Part shown: positions 52,186-61,304 of the stretch, piece by piece
How the letters are laid out: each line of letters opens with the position of its first letter
Numbering within the stretch: position 1 is the first letter of the stretch
Program-made: the position numbers and the translations under genes
The notes under the pieces: model-generated
Database searches by the model: none
The model's input: the letters and a program-made list of their open reading frames with translations, nothing else
What the model was told of the DNA's origin: nothing
NCBI GenBank assembly: GCA_963691755.1
Contig: OY829366.1
Location: forward strand, 434,001-498,000
From: Dinoroseobacter sp013215265
Lineage (GTDB): Bacteria; Pseudomonadota; Alphaproteobacteria; Rhodobacterales; Rhodobacteraceae
Direction: 5' to 3'
Length of the DNA stretch: 64,000 nt

Positions 52186-53250
52186 ATGAATATGATGTCC
52201 AGAACCGAACTAACGCATTTGCCGGCAGACCATCCACCTGTGAAATTCGGGAAGGTCGGTGTGTTGCTTGCAAATTTGGGTACACCCGACAATTACGACT
52301 ATTGGTCCATGCGGCGCTACCTCAATGAGTTTCTGAGCGACCGGCGTGTTATAGACTATTCGCCCTGGCTTTGGCAGCCCTTGCTTCAGCTTGTGATCCT
52401 GACCAAGCGGCCCTTTTCGTCAGGTGAGGCCTACAAGTCGATCTGGAACATGGAAGCAAACGAAAGCCCATTGGCAACGATCACAAAAGACCAAACAGCG
52501 AAGATGACAGATACGCTCAAGGCGCTGTACGGCGATCAGGTGGTCGTTGATTACTGCATGCGTTATGGCAATCCATCTACAAAATCAAAGGTGGATGCCC
52601 TAGTCGCCCAGGGGTGTACTAAGATATTGTTTTTCCCGCTATATCCGCACTACGCAGGTGCAACCTCTGCGACGGCAAACGATCAATTCTTCCGTTCGCT
52701 TATGGATCTGAAGTGGCAACCAACCGTTAGAACCGTGGATCCTTACTTCGAGCATCCATTATATATCGAGGCCCTCGCCCAATCGGTCGAACGTGCATAT
52801 GCTGACATCGAAGATCGCCCTGATGTTCTGGTCGCAAGCTATCATGGCGTTCCAAAACGCTATCTGATGGAGGGCGACCCCTACCATTGCCAGTGTCAGA
52901 AAACCTCTCGATTACTTCGGGAACGGTTGGGCTGGGACAAATCCGAGATTGTAACAACCTTCCAAAGCCGTTTTGGCCCCGAAGAATGGCTGCAGCCCTA
53001 TACCGTTGAAGAAGTCGCGCGACTTGCAGAAACCGGAAAAAAGAGAATCGCTGTCGTCGCGCCCGCATTTTCAGCTGACTGCATTGAAACGCTTGAGGAA
53101 ATTAATGAAGAGATTCAGGAAAGCTTTGAGCACGCTGGAGGTGAACAGTTTACCTACATACCGTGTTTGAACGACGATGATGCCCACATCAAAGCGTTAT
53201 CAAAGATCGTGGAAGATAATCTCGCAGGCTGGATTTCGCCACGCAATTGA
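52186..53250 (+). CDS. hemH: Ferrochelatase
   Basis: Inserts Fe2+ into protoporphyrin IX, the branch opposite to the BchH magnesium chelatase at the window's start. 354 residues: NLGTPDNYDYWSMRRYLNEF, PHYAGATSATAND, ASYHGVPKRYLMEGDPYHCQ with the metal-binding histidine, and PAFSADCIETLEEINEE with the second active-site acid. The start at 52186 is ATG with a GAAAGGGCG site. A bidirectional terminator lies after the stop. Confidence 0.97.
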   Translation: MNMMSRTELTHLPADHPPVKFGKVGVLLANLGTPDNYDYWSMRRYLNEFLSDRRVIDYSPWLWQPLLQLVILTKRPFSSGEAYKSIWNMEANESPLATITKDQTAKMTDTLKALYGDQVVVDYCMRYGNPSTKSKVDALVAQGCTKILFFPLYPHYAGATSATANDQFFRSLMDLKWQPTVRTVDPYFEHPLYIEALAQSVERAYADIEDRPDVLVASYHGVPKRYLMEGDPYHCQCQKTSRLLRERLGWDKSEIVTTFQSRFGPEEWLQPYTVEEVARLAETGKKRIAVVAPAFSADCIETLEEINEEIQESFEHAGGEQFTYIPCLNDDDAHIKALSKIVEDNLAGWISPRN

Positions 53251-53274
53251 TCACGTAGGATAGAAAGTCTGCGT

Positions 53275-53322
53275 TTGAAAAAAAGGGCGCCTGCCAGATG
53301 GCAGACGCCCTTTAATTTTTTT
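53275..53322. terminator. Bidirectional terminator between hemH and a small envelope gene
   Basis: AAAGGGCG (53282-53289) pairs with CGCCCTTT (53306-53313); inside, CTGCC pairs with GGCAG around AGAT, with one mismatch between. A T-run at 53316-53322 follows on the plus strand, and an A-run precedes on the other side, so both strands have U-tracts. Confidence 0.85.
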
Positions 53323-53333
53323 AATCGAACCGA

Positions 53334-53510
53334 TTACCGGTTTGCAGCTGCCAGCAGTGCAAGCAGAAGCAGTGGCACAACAATCATTGGCGAGGAAGAC
53401 GAAGTGTCTTCAACGATGACTGGTGCTTCAATTACCGGAACGGCCAGACCGCCTGCGAAAACCGAAGTTGCGGTCAGCGAGAATGCGGCTGCGAGAGCGA
53501 GTTTTTTCAT
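53334..53510 (-). CDS. Small exported protein of 58 residues, function unknown
   Basis: ATG 53510 after GGAGGGA opens a 58-codon frame: a signal peptide MKKLALAAAFSLTATSVFAGG, a short acidic stretch (VIEAPVIVEDTSSSS), and a C-terminal hydrophobic helix (IVVPLLLLALLAAA). After cleavage it would leave a very small membrane-anchored peptide of about 38 residues. The frame extends upstream to 53552 but without a binding site. I have the impression that similar short proteins occur in roseobacters; no role is known to me. Confidence 0.72.
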   Translation of the reverse strand: MKKLALAAAFSLTATSVFAGGLAVPVIEAPVIVEDTSSSSPMIVVPLLLLALLAAANR

Positions 53511-53664
53511 GTTTCCCTCCAAGAAATTGTCCGTTTTATACTTTAGACACACCCCAAAATACTAACAGACCCAAGACTGTACCTCGTGCAATTGTTAAAT
53601 CAGCAACGATTTCCAATTGCAATGGGCCGGAAATCCCCAACAGCGGGGCGCGGCCGTAATGTCG

Positions 53665-54273
53665 TCAAATTAGCAACACTTGTGTGCCGACTTTTGCGAG
53701 ACCGAATAATTCCGCGATATGTTCGTTGAACAATCCGATGCATCCGTTTGACGAGCGCCGTCCAATTTTACGCGTATCGTGCGTTCCATGGATTCGATAA
53801 TACGTCCAACTCAAATAAAGAGCGTGTGTTCCCAGTGGGTTATCAGGACCTGGACCAACAAAATCAGGCCATTCAGGGTTGCGCTCTTTCATGGCTGGAG
53901 TGGGCCTCCAGCTTGGCCCCTCGACCTTCTGAACCACACGTGTCCGACCCAATCGGGTCAAGTCTTCAGTCAATGGAACGGATGTTGGATAGAGCTTGTA
54001 AACGCTCTCATCCTCGGACCAGAAGTGAAGCGATCGTGACGTAGTGTCGACCAATATGGCTCCTTTTGCCGTATTGTTGAAGAATGGGCGCCAATCGAGT
54101 GATCGGAAGCTCGAAATATTTCGACGTACCGCAGACGTAATTTCAGGCTCAACTTCAGTTTCGTCAGGAACTGCCTCTTGCGCACGCAGGGGCGCCAACC
54201 CCGTTCCAAATGCCGCTGCCCCGGCTGCAAGCAAGCCGCGACGTGACAGGCCCATTGGATCAAAAGCGCTCAT
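53665..54273 (-). CDS. L,D-transpeptidase with Tat signal
   Basis: YkuD-type peptidoglycan cross-linking or lipoprotein-attaching enzyme of 202 residues. It has a twin-arginine signal (LSRRGLLAAGAAAFG, cut near residue 31) and the catalytic site HGTHDT...SSNGCIGL with cysteine near residue 178. In this large family individual members form 3-3 cross-links or anchor outer-membrane proteins; which applies is unknown. A second, shorter family member lies at 54977, with a CAP lipoprotein gene between them. Confidence 0.92.
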   Translation of the reverse strand: MSAFDPMGLSRRGLLAAGAAAFGTGLAPLRAQEAVPDETEVEPEITSAVRRNISSFRSLDWRPFFNNTAKGAILVDTTSRSLHFWSEDESVYKLYPTSVPLTEDLTRLGRTRVVQKVEGPSWRPTPAMKERNPEWPDFVGPGPDNPLGTHALYLSWTYYRIHGTHDTRKIGRRSSNGCIGLFNEHIAELFGLAKVGTQVLLI

Positions 54274-54439
54274 CCTGTTAACTCCGCTGGTGTGGAAATT
54301 TCTGCGCAGATCGTATCCAAACCTGCGGAATTTCGCAATTCAAACCAATGTTAGCAGGTGTTTACGACGTTTCGCTTTCATTTGACCCCAGAAACCCGCT
54401 AGAGCAGCACAAAGACTTTTTCTGGAAAGAGGCATGGTC

Positions 54440-54973
54440 ATGCTTTCGCGTAGGACATTTGGATTGGGAATAGCGGCTGTGGCAGCAACCGCCTGTACAC
54501 CGCCACCGCCCACGCTCGGCCCGGATGGCAAACCGTTGCCTCGCGTTTACAACATTCGCGACGAAGCAGTCGTCAAGTTCAGAATGCTTGATAGCGTTAA
54601 CGCCTTACGTCAGGCAGCTGGCGTGCCCCAGCTTCAGTTGAATGCCGAGCTTACGGCTGCAGCGGCAACACATGCGCGTGATATGTCGCTTCAAAATCGG
54701 CCATGGCATTTCGGTTCGGACGGGTCTTCTCCGCTGCAACGCGTCACGCGCGCTGGATATGTCGGTCAGTTCCTGGGTGAGGTTCTGTCCGAGACTTTCG
54801 AAACCGAACTGGAAACACTGGCGGCATGGATGGAAGAACAGGGCTCACGCGAAATACTATTAGACGCGAATGCTGCCGACATGGGCTTTGCCTGGTATCA
54901 GGAAGACAGTGGTCGGCTTTGGTGGGTTCTTAATACCGGGACTCTTACGGGCACGACACAAATCCAGACCTGA
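54440..54973 (+). CDS. CAP-domain lipoprotein
   Basis: A 177-residue exported protein. It begins MLSRRTFGLGIAAVAATAC, combining a twin-arginine-like pair with a lipobox cysteine at residue 19, then a proline-rich spacer (TPPPPTLGPDG) and a CAP/SCP-like domain (HARDMSLQNRPWHFGSDGSS; LGEVLSETF). CAP proteins of bacteria are linked to envelope binding or sporulation but mostly lack known activities. ATG 54440 lies seven bases from GGAAAGAGG; ATG 54434 is too close to it. Flanked by two L,D-transpeptidases on the opposite strand. Confidence 0.85.
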   Translation: MLSRRTFGLGIAAVAATACTPPPPTLGPDGKPLPRVYNIRDEAVVKFRMLDSVNALRQAAGVPQLQLNAELTAAAATHARDMSLQNRPWHFGSDGSSPLQRVTRAGYVGQFLGEVLSETFETELETLAAWMEEQGSREILLDANAADMGFAWYQEDSGRLWWVLNTGTLTGTTQIQT

Positions 54974-54976
54974 GAA

Positions 54977-55468
54977 TCAGGCAGATATATCGATCGGCAC
55001 ACCAGTCCCAACCATCGAATAGATTTCTTCTATTTCCTTGTTGGTGACCGCGATACAGCCTGCCGTCCAGTTACCATCACCGGGATCGATCCAGCCTTTT
55101 TGCCCGTGGATGAAGATGTCTCCGCCTGGCTCGAGCCCCATTGATGCCGCGTAAGCGATGTCTTCTTCATTCGGATAGGAAATTCCCAGCGACAAATGGA
55201 ATGCGCTGTTTGGATTTCGCCTGTCTATATAATAGTGGCCTTCCGGGGTCTTTCCGTCCCCTTCCACCTGTTTGGGGCCAATAGGCGCAAACCCGAGAGA
55301 GATGTCATATGTCTTCAAAACGTCTTCATTGTGGAAGAGGTTCATCTTCAGGTCTGACTTTGTCACCGCAATACGTGTAACCAACGGTCCATCGTAGCGC
55401 TTGAATTTGGAACAGGCGGCGGTCAGGGCAGCTAGCCCGACCAGCATTGTACGTCTTGTAAACTGCAT
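54977..55468 (-). CDS. L,D-transpeptidase lipoprotein
   Basis: 163 residues with a twin-arginine-type start (FTRRTMLVGLAALTAAC) and lipobox cysteine near residue 19. The YkuD domain has IFIHGQKGW and NWTAGCIAVTN with catalytic His and Cys. The domain lacks added LysM or PG-binding modules. It ends three bases from the convergent CAP lipoprotein gene. The pair of transpeptidases in 2 kb indicates a local peptidoglycan or envelope-remodelling role; specific function not assigned. Confidence 0.9.
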   Translation of the reverse strand: MQFTRRTMLVGLAALTAACSKFKRYDGPLVTRIAVTKSDLKMNLFHNEDVLKTYDISLGFAPIGPKQVEGDGKTPEGHYYIDRRNPNSAFHLSLGISYPNEEDIAYAASMGLEPGGDIFIHGQKGWIDPGDGNWTAGCIAVTNKEIEEIYSMVGTGVPIDISA

Positions 55469-55522
55469 TGATCTGCCTCGATCGTTTTTTCGGCTCTGTA
55501 TGCCAGAAACCTTGTCGGACCC

Positions 55523-56296
55523 CTATCCTTTCTTAGTGTCGGCAAGTCGCTTTTCGATGTCCCTGAGGCGTTCCAGCACCTCATCACGGTAGGCATCGGT
55601 GCGCTCGCTTTCCTCAGCACCATGTGCATCCTGCATCGAATTGACGATCAGACCAACCAGCAGGTTCACCACTGCAAAAGTAGTCATCATGATAAACGGA
55701 ACGAAGAACCCCCAGGCGTAAGGATACACTTCCATAACGGGCCGAACGATTCCCATCGACCATGATTCAAGCGTCATGATCTGGAAGAGCGAATAGGCAG
55801 ACTGTCCCAGCGATCCGAACCACTGCGGAAAGCTTTCCGCAAACAGCTTTGTCGCCATGACTGAGCCAATGTAGAAAATCATTGCCATTAAGAGGAACAC
55901 ACTTCCCATACCTGGAAGTGCCGTGATGAAGCCCTCGACAACCCTTTGCAGACGCGGGGCGGCAGAAATCACGCGCAACAATCGCATGATCCGAAGGGCT
56001 CGAAGCACTGAAAGCGACTGGGCTCCTGGCATCAGCGAAACGCCAACGATCAGGAAATCAAAGATGTTCCACCCGTTGCGAAAGAAGCGGGGACCAAGCG
56101 CAAAGAGCTTCAAGGCCAGCTCAACGACAAAAATCACAAGGCAGATCATGTCCAGTGTCGTGATCAATCCACCAGCCTGATGCATCAGGGTCTGGGAGGT
56201 TTCCATTCCCAGTAGGATCGCATTGATCACGATAACGCCGATTATGAAGTTACGTACCCTTGGCTGATCCAGCCAGACTGCCAGTTGCTCACGCAT
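55523..56296 (-). CDS. Voltage-gated sodium channel (NaChBac/NavAb type)
   Basis: 257-residue single-domain six-helix channel that forms homotetramers. S4 has four arginines spaced by three (LSVLRALRIMRLLRVIS, at residues 99, 102, 105, 108); the selectivity filter is TLESWSM at 175-181, the sodium-selective sequence of NavAb. The S6 helix is followed by a neck and coiled-coil tail (EVLERLRDIEKRLADTKKG) for tetramer formation. Physiological roles proposed in other bacteria are pH homeostasis, motility and chemotaxis. The prediction of Na+ selectivity follows from the filter sequence. Confidence 0.94.
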   Translation of the reverse strand: MREQLAVWLDQPRVRNFIIGVIVINAILLGMETSQTLMHQAGGLITTLDMICLVIFVVELALKLFALGPRFFRNGWNIFDFLIVGVSLMPGAQSLSVLRALRIMRLLRVISAAPRLQRVVEGFITALPGMGSVFLLMAMIFYIGSVMATKLFAESFPQWFGSLGQSAYSLFQIMTLESWSMGIVRPVMEVYPYAWGFFVPFIMMTTFAVVNLLVGLIVNSMQDAHGAEESERTDAYRDEVLERLRDIEKRLADTKKG

Positions 56297-56315
56297 GTTT
56301 CGACCTCATCTTGTA

Positions 56316-57542
56316 TCAGGCGGCGATATGGGCTGCGCTGAAGCTCGCGGCAAGCTCGATATGGGCAGACCAGCGAAACTGGTCGACAACTTGCACCCAA
56401 TTCAGGCGATAACCCGCCTCAATTAGTGTTTTTGCGTCGCGGGCGAATGTCACGGGATTGCAAGACACGAATGCAATACGATCAATTCCTGACACCGCCA
56501 ATTCAGCGACCTGCGCTTCAGCGCCCGCTCGGGGAGGATCAATCACGGCCGCATCAAACGTGCGCAACTCGTCCGACATCAGCGGACGCCGGAACAAATC
56601 ACGCGCTTCGATACTGACATGCTTCAGGCCTGAGGCTTGCCTCCACCCATCATGCAGGGCCTGAACCATGTCCGCCTCTCCTTCAACGGCATGCACCTGA
56701 GACTTGCGCGCCAGTGGTAATGCGAATGTTCCGCATCCTGCGAATAGGTCTACGATTGAACCGGCACGTCCCACAGCTTCGTTCACCGCGGTCCGCAAGG
56801 CAGATTCCCCTTCTGGAGTCGCTTGCAGAAATGCACCCGGAGGGGGCACTACGTATATCTCGTCAAACGAGATTCGCGGGGCGCGGCGGGTGAGAACAGG
56901 TTCACCCCGCTGCGACACCCGCGCGAGATTGTACGTGCGTGCGAGTTCCGCCAATTTCGACACCATGATCGCGTCGAACTCACGCTCGACACTGATATCA
57001 ACATCAAGACCATCAACGCCAAGGGTCACCGCAAATGCGACCTCGGTTTTGCGGGATCCTATAAGATGGGTCAGTGCTTCTAGCGCCGGCAAGACGTCCA
57101 GAAGATCTTCATCCAAAAGCTTGCAATTCGGGATCTCGACCAGATTATCCGATGCACGGGTATGAAAACCAACCGTTGCACCCTTCTTAAGGCGGCGCCC
57201 CGAAAGGGTCGCGCGGCGCCGGGATCTGGTGGGAGAAGTGATGATGTCCCGAAACTCGGTTTCGATCCCATGAGCTGCAAGCGCAGAGACAACAACTCCC
57301 TGCTTCCATTCGGCAACGTAATCATCGCGGGCATGCTGCAAAGCACACCCTCCACAACGGTTATAATGCGCGCAGGGTGCTTTCACACGCACATCCGACG
57401 GCGTCACAATCTTGGGGGCGAGGATCCGATCGCCAGAAATCTCGCCTGTGATCCGTTCTCCCGGCAGGGTCCGTGGTACATAAACAGATCCTGCGGCAAT
57501 ACCATCACCATGCAACCCAAGACGTTCGATCTTCAATGTCAT
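56316..57542 (-). CDS. Class I SAM-dependent RNA uracil-C5 methyltransferase (RlmD/TrmA-like)
   Basis: 408 residues. N-terminal TRAM-like segment (LGLHGDGIAAGSVYVPRTLPGE), an Fe-S cysteine set CAHYNRCGGC near 57-66 with a fourth in IPNCKLL, motif I IVDLFAGCGTFALPLA near 265, and catalytic region IDPPRAGA and FVSCNPVTFARD with the nucleophilic cysteine. It resembles RlmD/RumA-type rRNA m5U enzymes, but the target (23S rRNA or tRNA) is not decidable. Its ATG overlaps the ABC transporter stop (ATGA). Confidence 0.88.
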   Translation of the reverse strand: MTLKIERLGLHGDGIAAGSVYVPRTLPGERITGEISGDRILAPKIVTPSDVRVKAPCAHYNRCGGCALQHARDDYVAEWKQGVVVSALAAHGIETEFRDIITSPTRSRRRATLSGRRLKKGATVGFHTRASDNLVEIPNCKLLDEDLLDVLPALEALTHLIGSRKTEVAFAVTLGVDGLDVDISVEREFDAIMVSKLAELARTYNLARVSQRGEPVLTRRAPRISFDEIYVVPPPGAFLQATPEGESALRTAVNEAVGRAGSIVDLFAGCGTFALPLARKSQVHAVEGEADMVQALHDGWRQASGLKHVSIEARDLFRRPLMSDELRTFDAAVIDPPRAGAEAQVAELAVSGIDRIAFVSCNPVTFARDAKTLIEAGYRLNWVQVVDQFRWSAHIELAASFSAAHIAA

Positions 57543-59416
57543 TCCGCAGCCTCTTGGACCCCCAGAAACCCACCAGACTGCCTGTTCCAGAACCGCGCAT
57601 AGGTTCCGTTGGCGGCCAACAACTCTTCGTGGCGTCCCTCTTCGACGATCTGACCGTCATCCAAAACAACAATCCGGTCCATATGCGCAATCGTGCTTAG
57701 GCGGTGCGCAATTGCGATCACGGTCTTGCCGTCCATCACGCGCTCTAAGGCAGCCTGGATGCTGGCTTCAACCTCGGAATCAAGCGCACTGGTCGCCTCG
57801 TCCAAAACCAAAATGGGCGCATCCTTCAGGATGGCGCGGGCAAGCGCGATACGTTGTCTTTGACCACCAGACAGTTTCACGCCCCGCTCCCCCAAATGCG
57901 CGTCATAGCCTTTGCGGCCTTTGTGATCTTCTAGGCCTTCAATGAAGTCATGCGCCTCGGCGCGTCTTGCGGCCTCCATCATATCTTCGTCGCTGGCATC
58001 CGGCCGACCATACAGAATGTTCTCGCGTGCTGACCGGTTAAACATGGCCGTTTCCTGCGTCACCATTCCAATTTCATGGCGCAAGCTATCCTGAGTTACG
58101 TTAGCAACACTTTGACCATCGATCGTAACACGACCGCTCTCAGGGTCGTAAAGGCGCAGCATCAGCGAAACCAAGGTTGATTTCCCTGCGCCAGAGGCAC
58201 CGATCAGCGCAAGCTTTTCGCCGGGCGCAATGGAAAGGCTGATGTTACGGACACCACCAGCCTGCCGGCCATATTTGAACGTCACGTTTTCGAACTGCAC
58301 GCCCCCTTCAGATACGCGCAACGTCTGTGCGGCTTTTGCGTCAGTCAACGTATGCGGTGGCGTCAGTGTGTTCATGCCATCTTCGACCTCACCGACGTTG
58401 GAATAAAGCGCCATAAGCGTGAAACTGACCCAACCGGTCATTTGCGAAATACGCACAGCAACCGCACCAGCCGCAGCAATATCACCCGCCGTTGCCGCAC
58501 CCTGTTGCCACAACATCAATGTCGAGCCGATCAGCAAAACAGGAAGTGTTCCGGCAAGCGCCATCAGAACAAACCGGAAAACAGCCGCAAGGCGGCCAAA
58601 ACGCACTGCTTTCTCACGGAAGGTTTCCATCGCGCCCAGCGCCTCAGTCTCCTCGTGCGTGGAATGGGCAAACAGCTTTACTGTTTTGATATTGGTTATG
58701 GTGTCGACAACCTGCCCAGACACCATTGCCCGCGCCCCTGCCCGGTCTTTTGAGCGCAGTCGCACACGGGGCAGAAACCAGCTGATGGCCGAAAAATACC
58801 CCACCAACCAGACAGCCAGCAAAAGCGCGACCCAGCCATTGATCATGGTCAGCAAGACAACCGAGCCCAACAGAGATGCCAGCGCGAAAGCCACGACATT
58901 GATGAGCTCCGAGGTCACATCGGTGATCGCCCGCGCAGTCTGCATTTGTTTTTGCGCAATCCGACCGGCGAAATCGTCATCAAAAAACGTAACCGCCTGC
59001 CCAAGGGTCCATCGATGCAACCGTGACAGAACCAGTGGCATGACATTTGGCTGCACAACAATTGCATTGGCCGCGGCGCTTAACCCAAAAGTGACCGGGC
59101 GCAAAAACAGGAAGAAAACGACGAAGCCACTGAGCAGCACCCAGTTTTGTACGAAAAAGACCGCAGGACCCGTTTCAAGCGCTGCATCGATGACCTGACC
59201 CAGGATCAGCGCTGTGATGACCTCCATCGTTCCTGCCAAAGCTGAAAATACAGCTGCAATCCAGAGGATGGGCATCGACCCTTTAAGCGCCCATAGAAAG
59301 AACTTCCCCAGTTTTCGGGGCGGGTCTGTTTCTGCGACCTGGAACGGGGCAATCAGGTTGGCCGCCCAATCCGCGACCCTCGACCATTTTGCGCGCAATC
59401 GACTCACTGGGCTCAT
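57539..59416 (-). CDS. ABC exporter with fused membrane and ATPase domains, copy 1
   Basis: 625 residues: six-helix exporter membrane domain (about 40-340) and C-terminal ATPase with Walker A LIGASGAGKSTLVSLML, signature LSGGQRQRIALARAIL and Walker B ILVLDEATSALD. It belongs to the MsbA/multidrug half-transporter group. It is preceded by a homologous gene whose stop overlaps this ATG (ATGA), so the two probably form a heterodimer. The consensus sites of both ATPases look intact. Substrate unknown (lipid, drug or peptide). Confidence 0.9.
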   Translation of the reverse strand: MSPVSRLRAKWSRVADWAANLIAPFQVAETDPPRKLGKFFLWALKGSMPILWIAAVFSALAGTMEVITALILGQVIDAALETGPAVFFVQNWVLLSGFVVFFLFLRPVTFGLSAAANAIVVQPNVMPLVLSRLHRWTLGQAVTFFDDDFAGRIAQKQMQTARAITDVTSELINVVAFALASLLGSVVLLTMINGWVALLLAVWLVGYFSAISWFLPRVRLRSKDRAGARAMVSGQVVDTITNIKTVKLFAHSTHEETEALGAMETFREKAVRFGRLAAVFRFVLMALAGTLPVLLIGSTLMLWQQGAATAGDIAAAGAVAVRISQMTGWVSFTLMALYSNVGEVEDGMNTLTPPHTLTDAKAAQTLRVSEGGVQFENVTFKYGRQAGGVRNISLSIAPGEKLALIGASGAGKSTLVSLMLRLYDPESGRVTIDGQSVANVTQDSLRHEIGMVTQETAMFNRSARENILYGRPDASDEDMMEAARRAEAHDFIEGLEDHKGRKGYDAHLGERGVKLSGGQRQRIALARAILKDAPILVLDEATSALDSEVEASIQAALERVMDGKTVIAIAHRLSTIAHMDRIVVLDDGQIVEEGRHEELLAANGTYARFWNRQSGGFLGVQEAAE

Positions 59417-61275
59417 TCGGCAGCCTCCGTCGCTTCGTCAGTCCCGATAAATCCGCCGGACTGCCGGTTCCAGAACCCCGCATACAACCCGCCTTGTACT
59501 AGCAGCGCATCATGGGTTCCGTCTTCGACAATCTTGCCGTCTTCTAGGACCAATATGCGATCCATCCTTGCAATGGTGCTGAGGCGGTGGGCAATCGCAA
59601 CAACGGTTTTTCCCTCCATCACCCGATATAGCGTGTCCTGAATTGCGGCCTCGACCTCGGAATCAAGTGCACTTGTCGCCTCATCCAGAACCAAGATTGG
59701 GGCGTTTTTCAAAATCACGCGCGCGAGCGTCACCCGCTGACGCTGCCCGCCTGACAGTTTCACACCGCGCTCGCCGACATGCGCGTCATAACCCTTCCGC
59801 CCTTGCGGATCTTCGAGATCGAGAATGAACTCATGCGCTTCGGCCCGCTTTGCCGCCTCCAGCATCTCGGCCTCGGTCGCATTTGGGCGGCCATAAAGGA
59901 TATTATCGCGGACTGACCTGTGCAGCAGGGAGCTGTCTTGTTGAACCATGCCAATCTGCGAGCGCAAGCTGTCTTGGGTCACCTTTGCGATGTCCTGCCC
60001 ATCGATCAGGATCTTTCCGCGATCCGCATCATAAAATCGCAGCAGCAATTTCACCAAAGTTGACTTTCCCGCACCCGAACGCCCGACAAGCCCAACCTTT
60101 TCACCAGCCTTCAGCGTAAGCGTCAGATTGCCGATCCCACCCGCATCGCGCCCATAATGATGGCTGAGATCTTCAAACGTGATCTCGCAGTTGGAGATCT
60201 CGAGAGGCTTCGCATCTGGCGCATCCAGCAAAGTGATGGGCTGTGCGATCGTCTCCATACCTTCAGCCACAACGCCAAGCGAGCGAAACAAGGTCGAAAC
60301 AGCCCACATGATCCATCCCGTCATGGCATTCAGACGCAGGGTCAACGCGGTTGCAGCAGCAACAACACCGACACTCGCCTGACCAATCGACCACAGCCAA
60401 ATGGACCACCCCACAACTGATACGATCAGAAATCCATTCAGCAGGGTCAGGCCAATATCCATTGTCGTGAAAATCTGCATTTCGCGCCCGAACGTACGGC
60501 GCGTTTTCTCGATCGCTTCCTTGGCATATGAAATCTCACGATCGTGATGCGCAAACATCTTCACCGAATGGATATTGGTATAGCTGTCGACAACACGACC
60601 GGTAACTTCGGACCGTGCATCGGAACTTGCTTTGGATGCAGGGCCAACCCGTTTCATGGTCCAACGCACCAGCAGCAAATAGAGCGCAAACCAGATCAGC
60701 AGCGGAAGTGTTAGTCGCGCGTCCGCCTGCAGCAAAAGGATCGTTGCGCCAACCAGATAGGCGATCGCAAAAGTCAGAGCGTCAAAAACCTGGAATATGG
60801 CATCGCCTGCGCTGGTGGGCGTCTGCATGATCCTGTTGGCAATGCGACCCGCAAAATCGTTCTCGAACCATCCAACAGACTGACGCAACACCTGACGGTG
60901 TGCGCGCCACCGCACCAGGGCGCCAAAATTGGGCAAGATCGCATTGTTCAGAAAGGCAACATCCAGCCCCTGCAGCAATGGCCTGATGACAAGAATAAAG
61001 AGCGCTATCGCCAGAAGTTCTGTCCCATACAGATCAAACACCTCTTCTGGGGATCCCGTGCCAAGAATGTCCACGATACGGCCCATGTAATAGATCAGCG
61101 TCACTTCGACAGCGGCAACAACGATCGCGAGGACAGCCGTGATCGCAAACACGCCTTTGAAAGGCTGTGCGTAGTCCCACAGGAACGGGAACAGTTTCGT
61201 CGGCGGGCGATCCACCTCTTCGTAGGCCGTGTACGGGTCTACGAGGTTTTCAAAGTACCGAAACATAAGGGGCAT
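59413..61275 (-). CDS. ABC exporter with fused membrane and ATPase domains, copy 2
   Basis: 620 residues, homologous to the downstream copy along its length, most strongly in the ATPase: Walker A LVGRSGAGKSTLVKLLL, signature LSGGQRQRVTLARVIL, Walker B ILVLDEATSALD. It starts at ATG 61275 or, with better spacing from AGAAGG, ATG 61266. First of a coupled pair; likely forms a heterodimer with copy 1. Located 29 bases after the LysE-type gene. Confidence 0.9.
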   Translation of the reverse strand: MPLMFRYFENLVDPYTAYEEVDRPPTKLFPFLWDYAQPFKGVFAITAVLAIVVAAVEVTLIYYMGRIVDILGTGSPEEVFDLYGTELLAIALFILVIRPLLQGLDVAFLNNAILPNFGALVRWRAHRQVLRQSVGWFENDFAGRIANRIMQTPTSAGDAIFQVFDALTFAIAYLVGATILLLQADARLTLPLLIWFALYLLLVRWTMKRVGPASKASSDARSEVTGRVVDSYTNIHSVKMFAHHDREISYAKEAIEKTRRTFGREMQIFTTMDIGLTLLNGFLIVSVVGWSIWLWSIGQASVGVVAAATALTLRLNAMTGWIMWAVSTLFRSLGVVAEGMETIAQPITLLDAPDAKPLEISNCEITFEDLSHHYGRDAGGIGNLTLTLKAGEKVGLVGRSGAGKSTLVKLLLRFYDADRGKILIDGQDIAKVTQDSLRSQIGMVQQDSSLLHRSVRDNILYGRPNATEAEMLEAAKRAEAHEFILDLEDPQGRKGYDAHVGERGVKLSGGQRQRVTLARVILKNAPILVLDEATSALDSEVEAAIQDTLYRVMEGKTVVAIAHRLSTIARMDRILVLEDGKIVEDGTHDALLVQGGLYAGFWNRQSGGFIGTDEATEAAE

Positions 61276-61304
61276 CCTTCTGCCCGCTTCATATAGGGCT
61301 GAGA

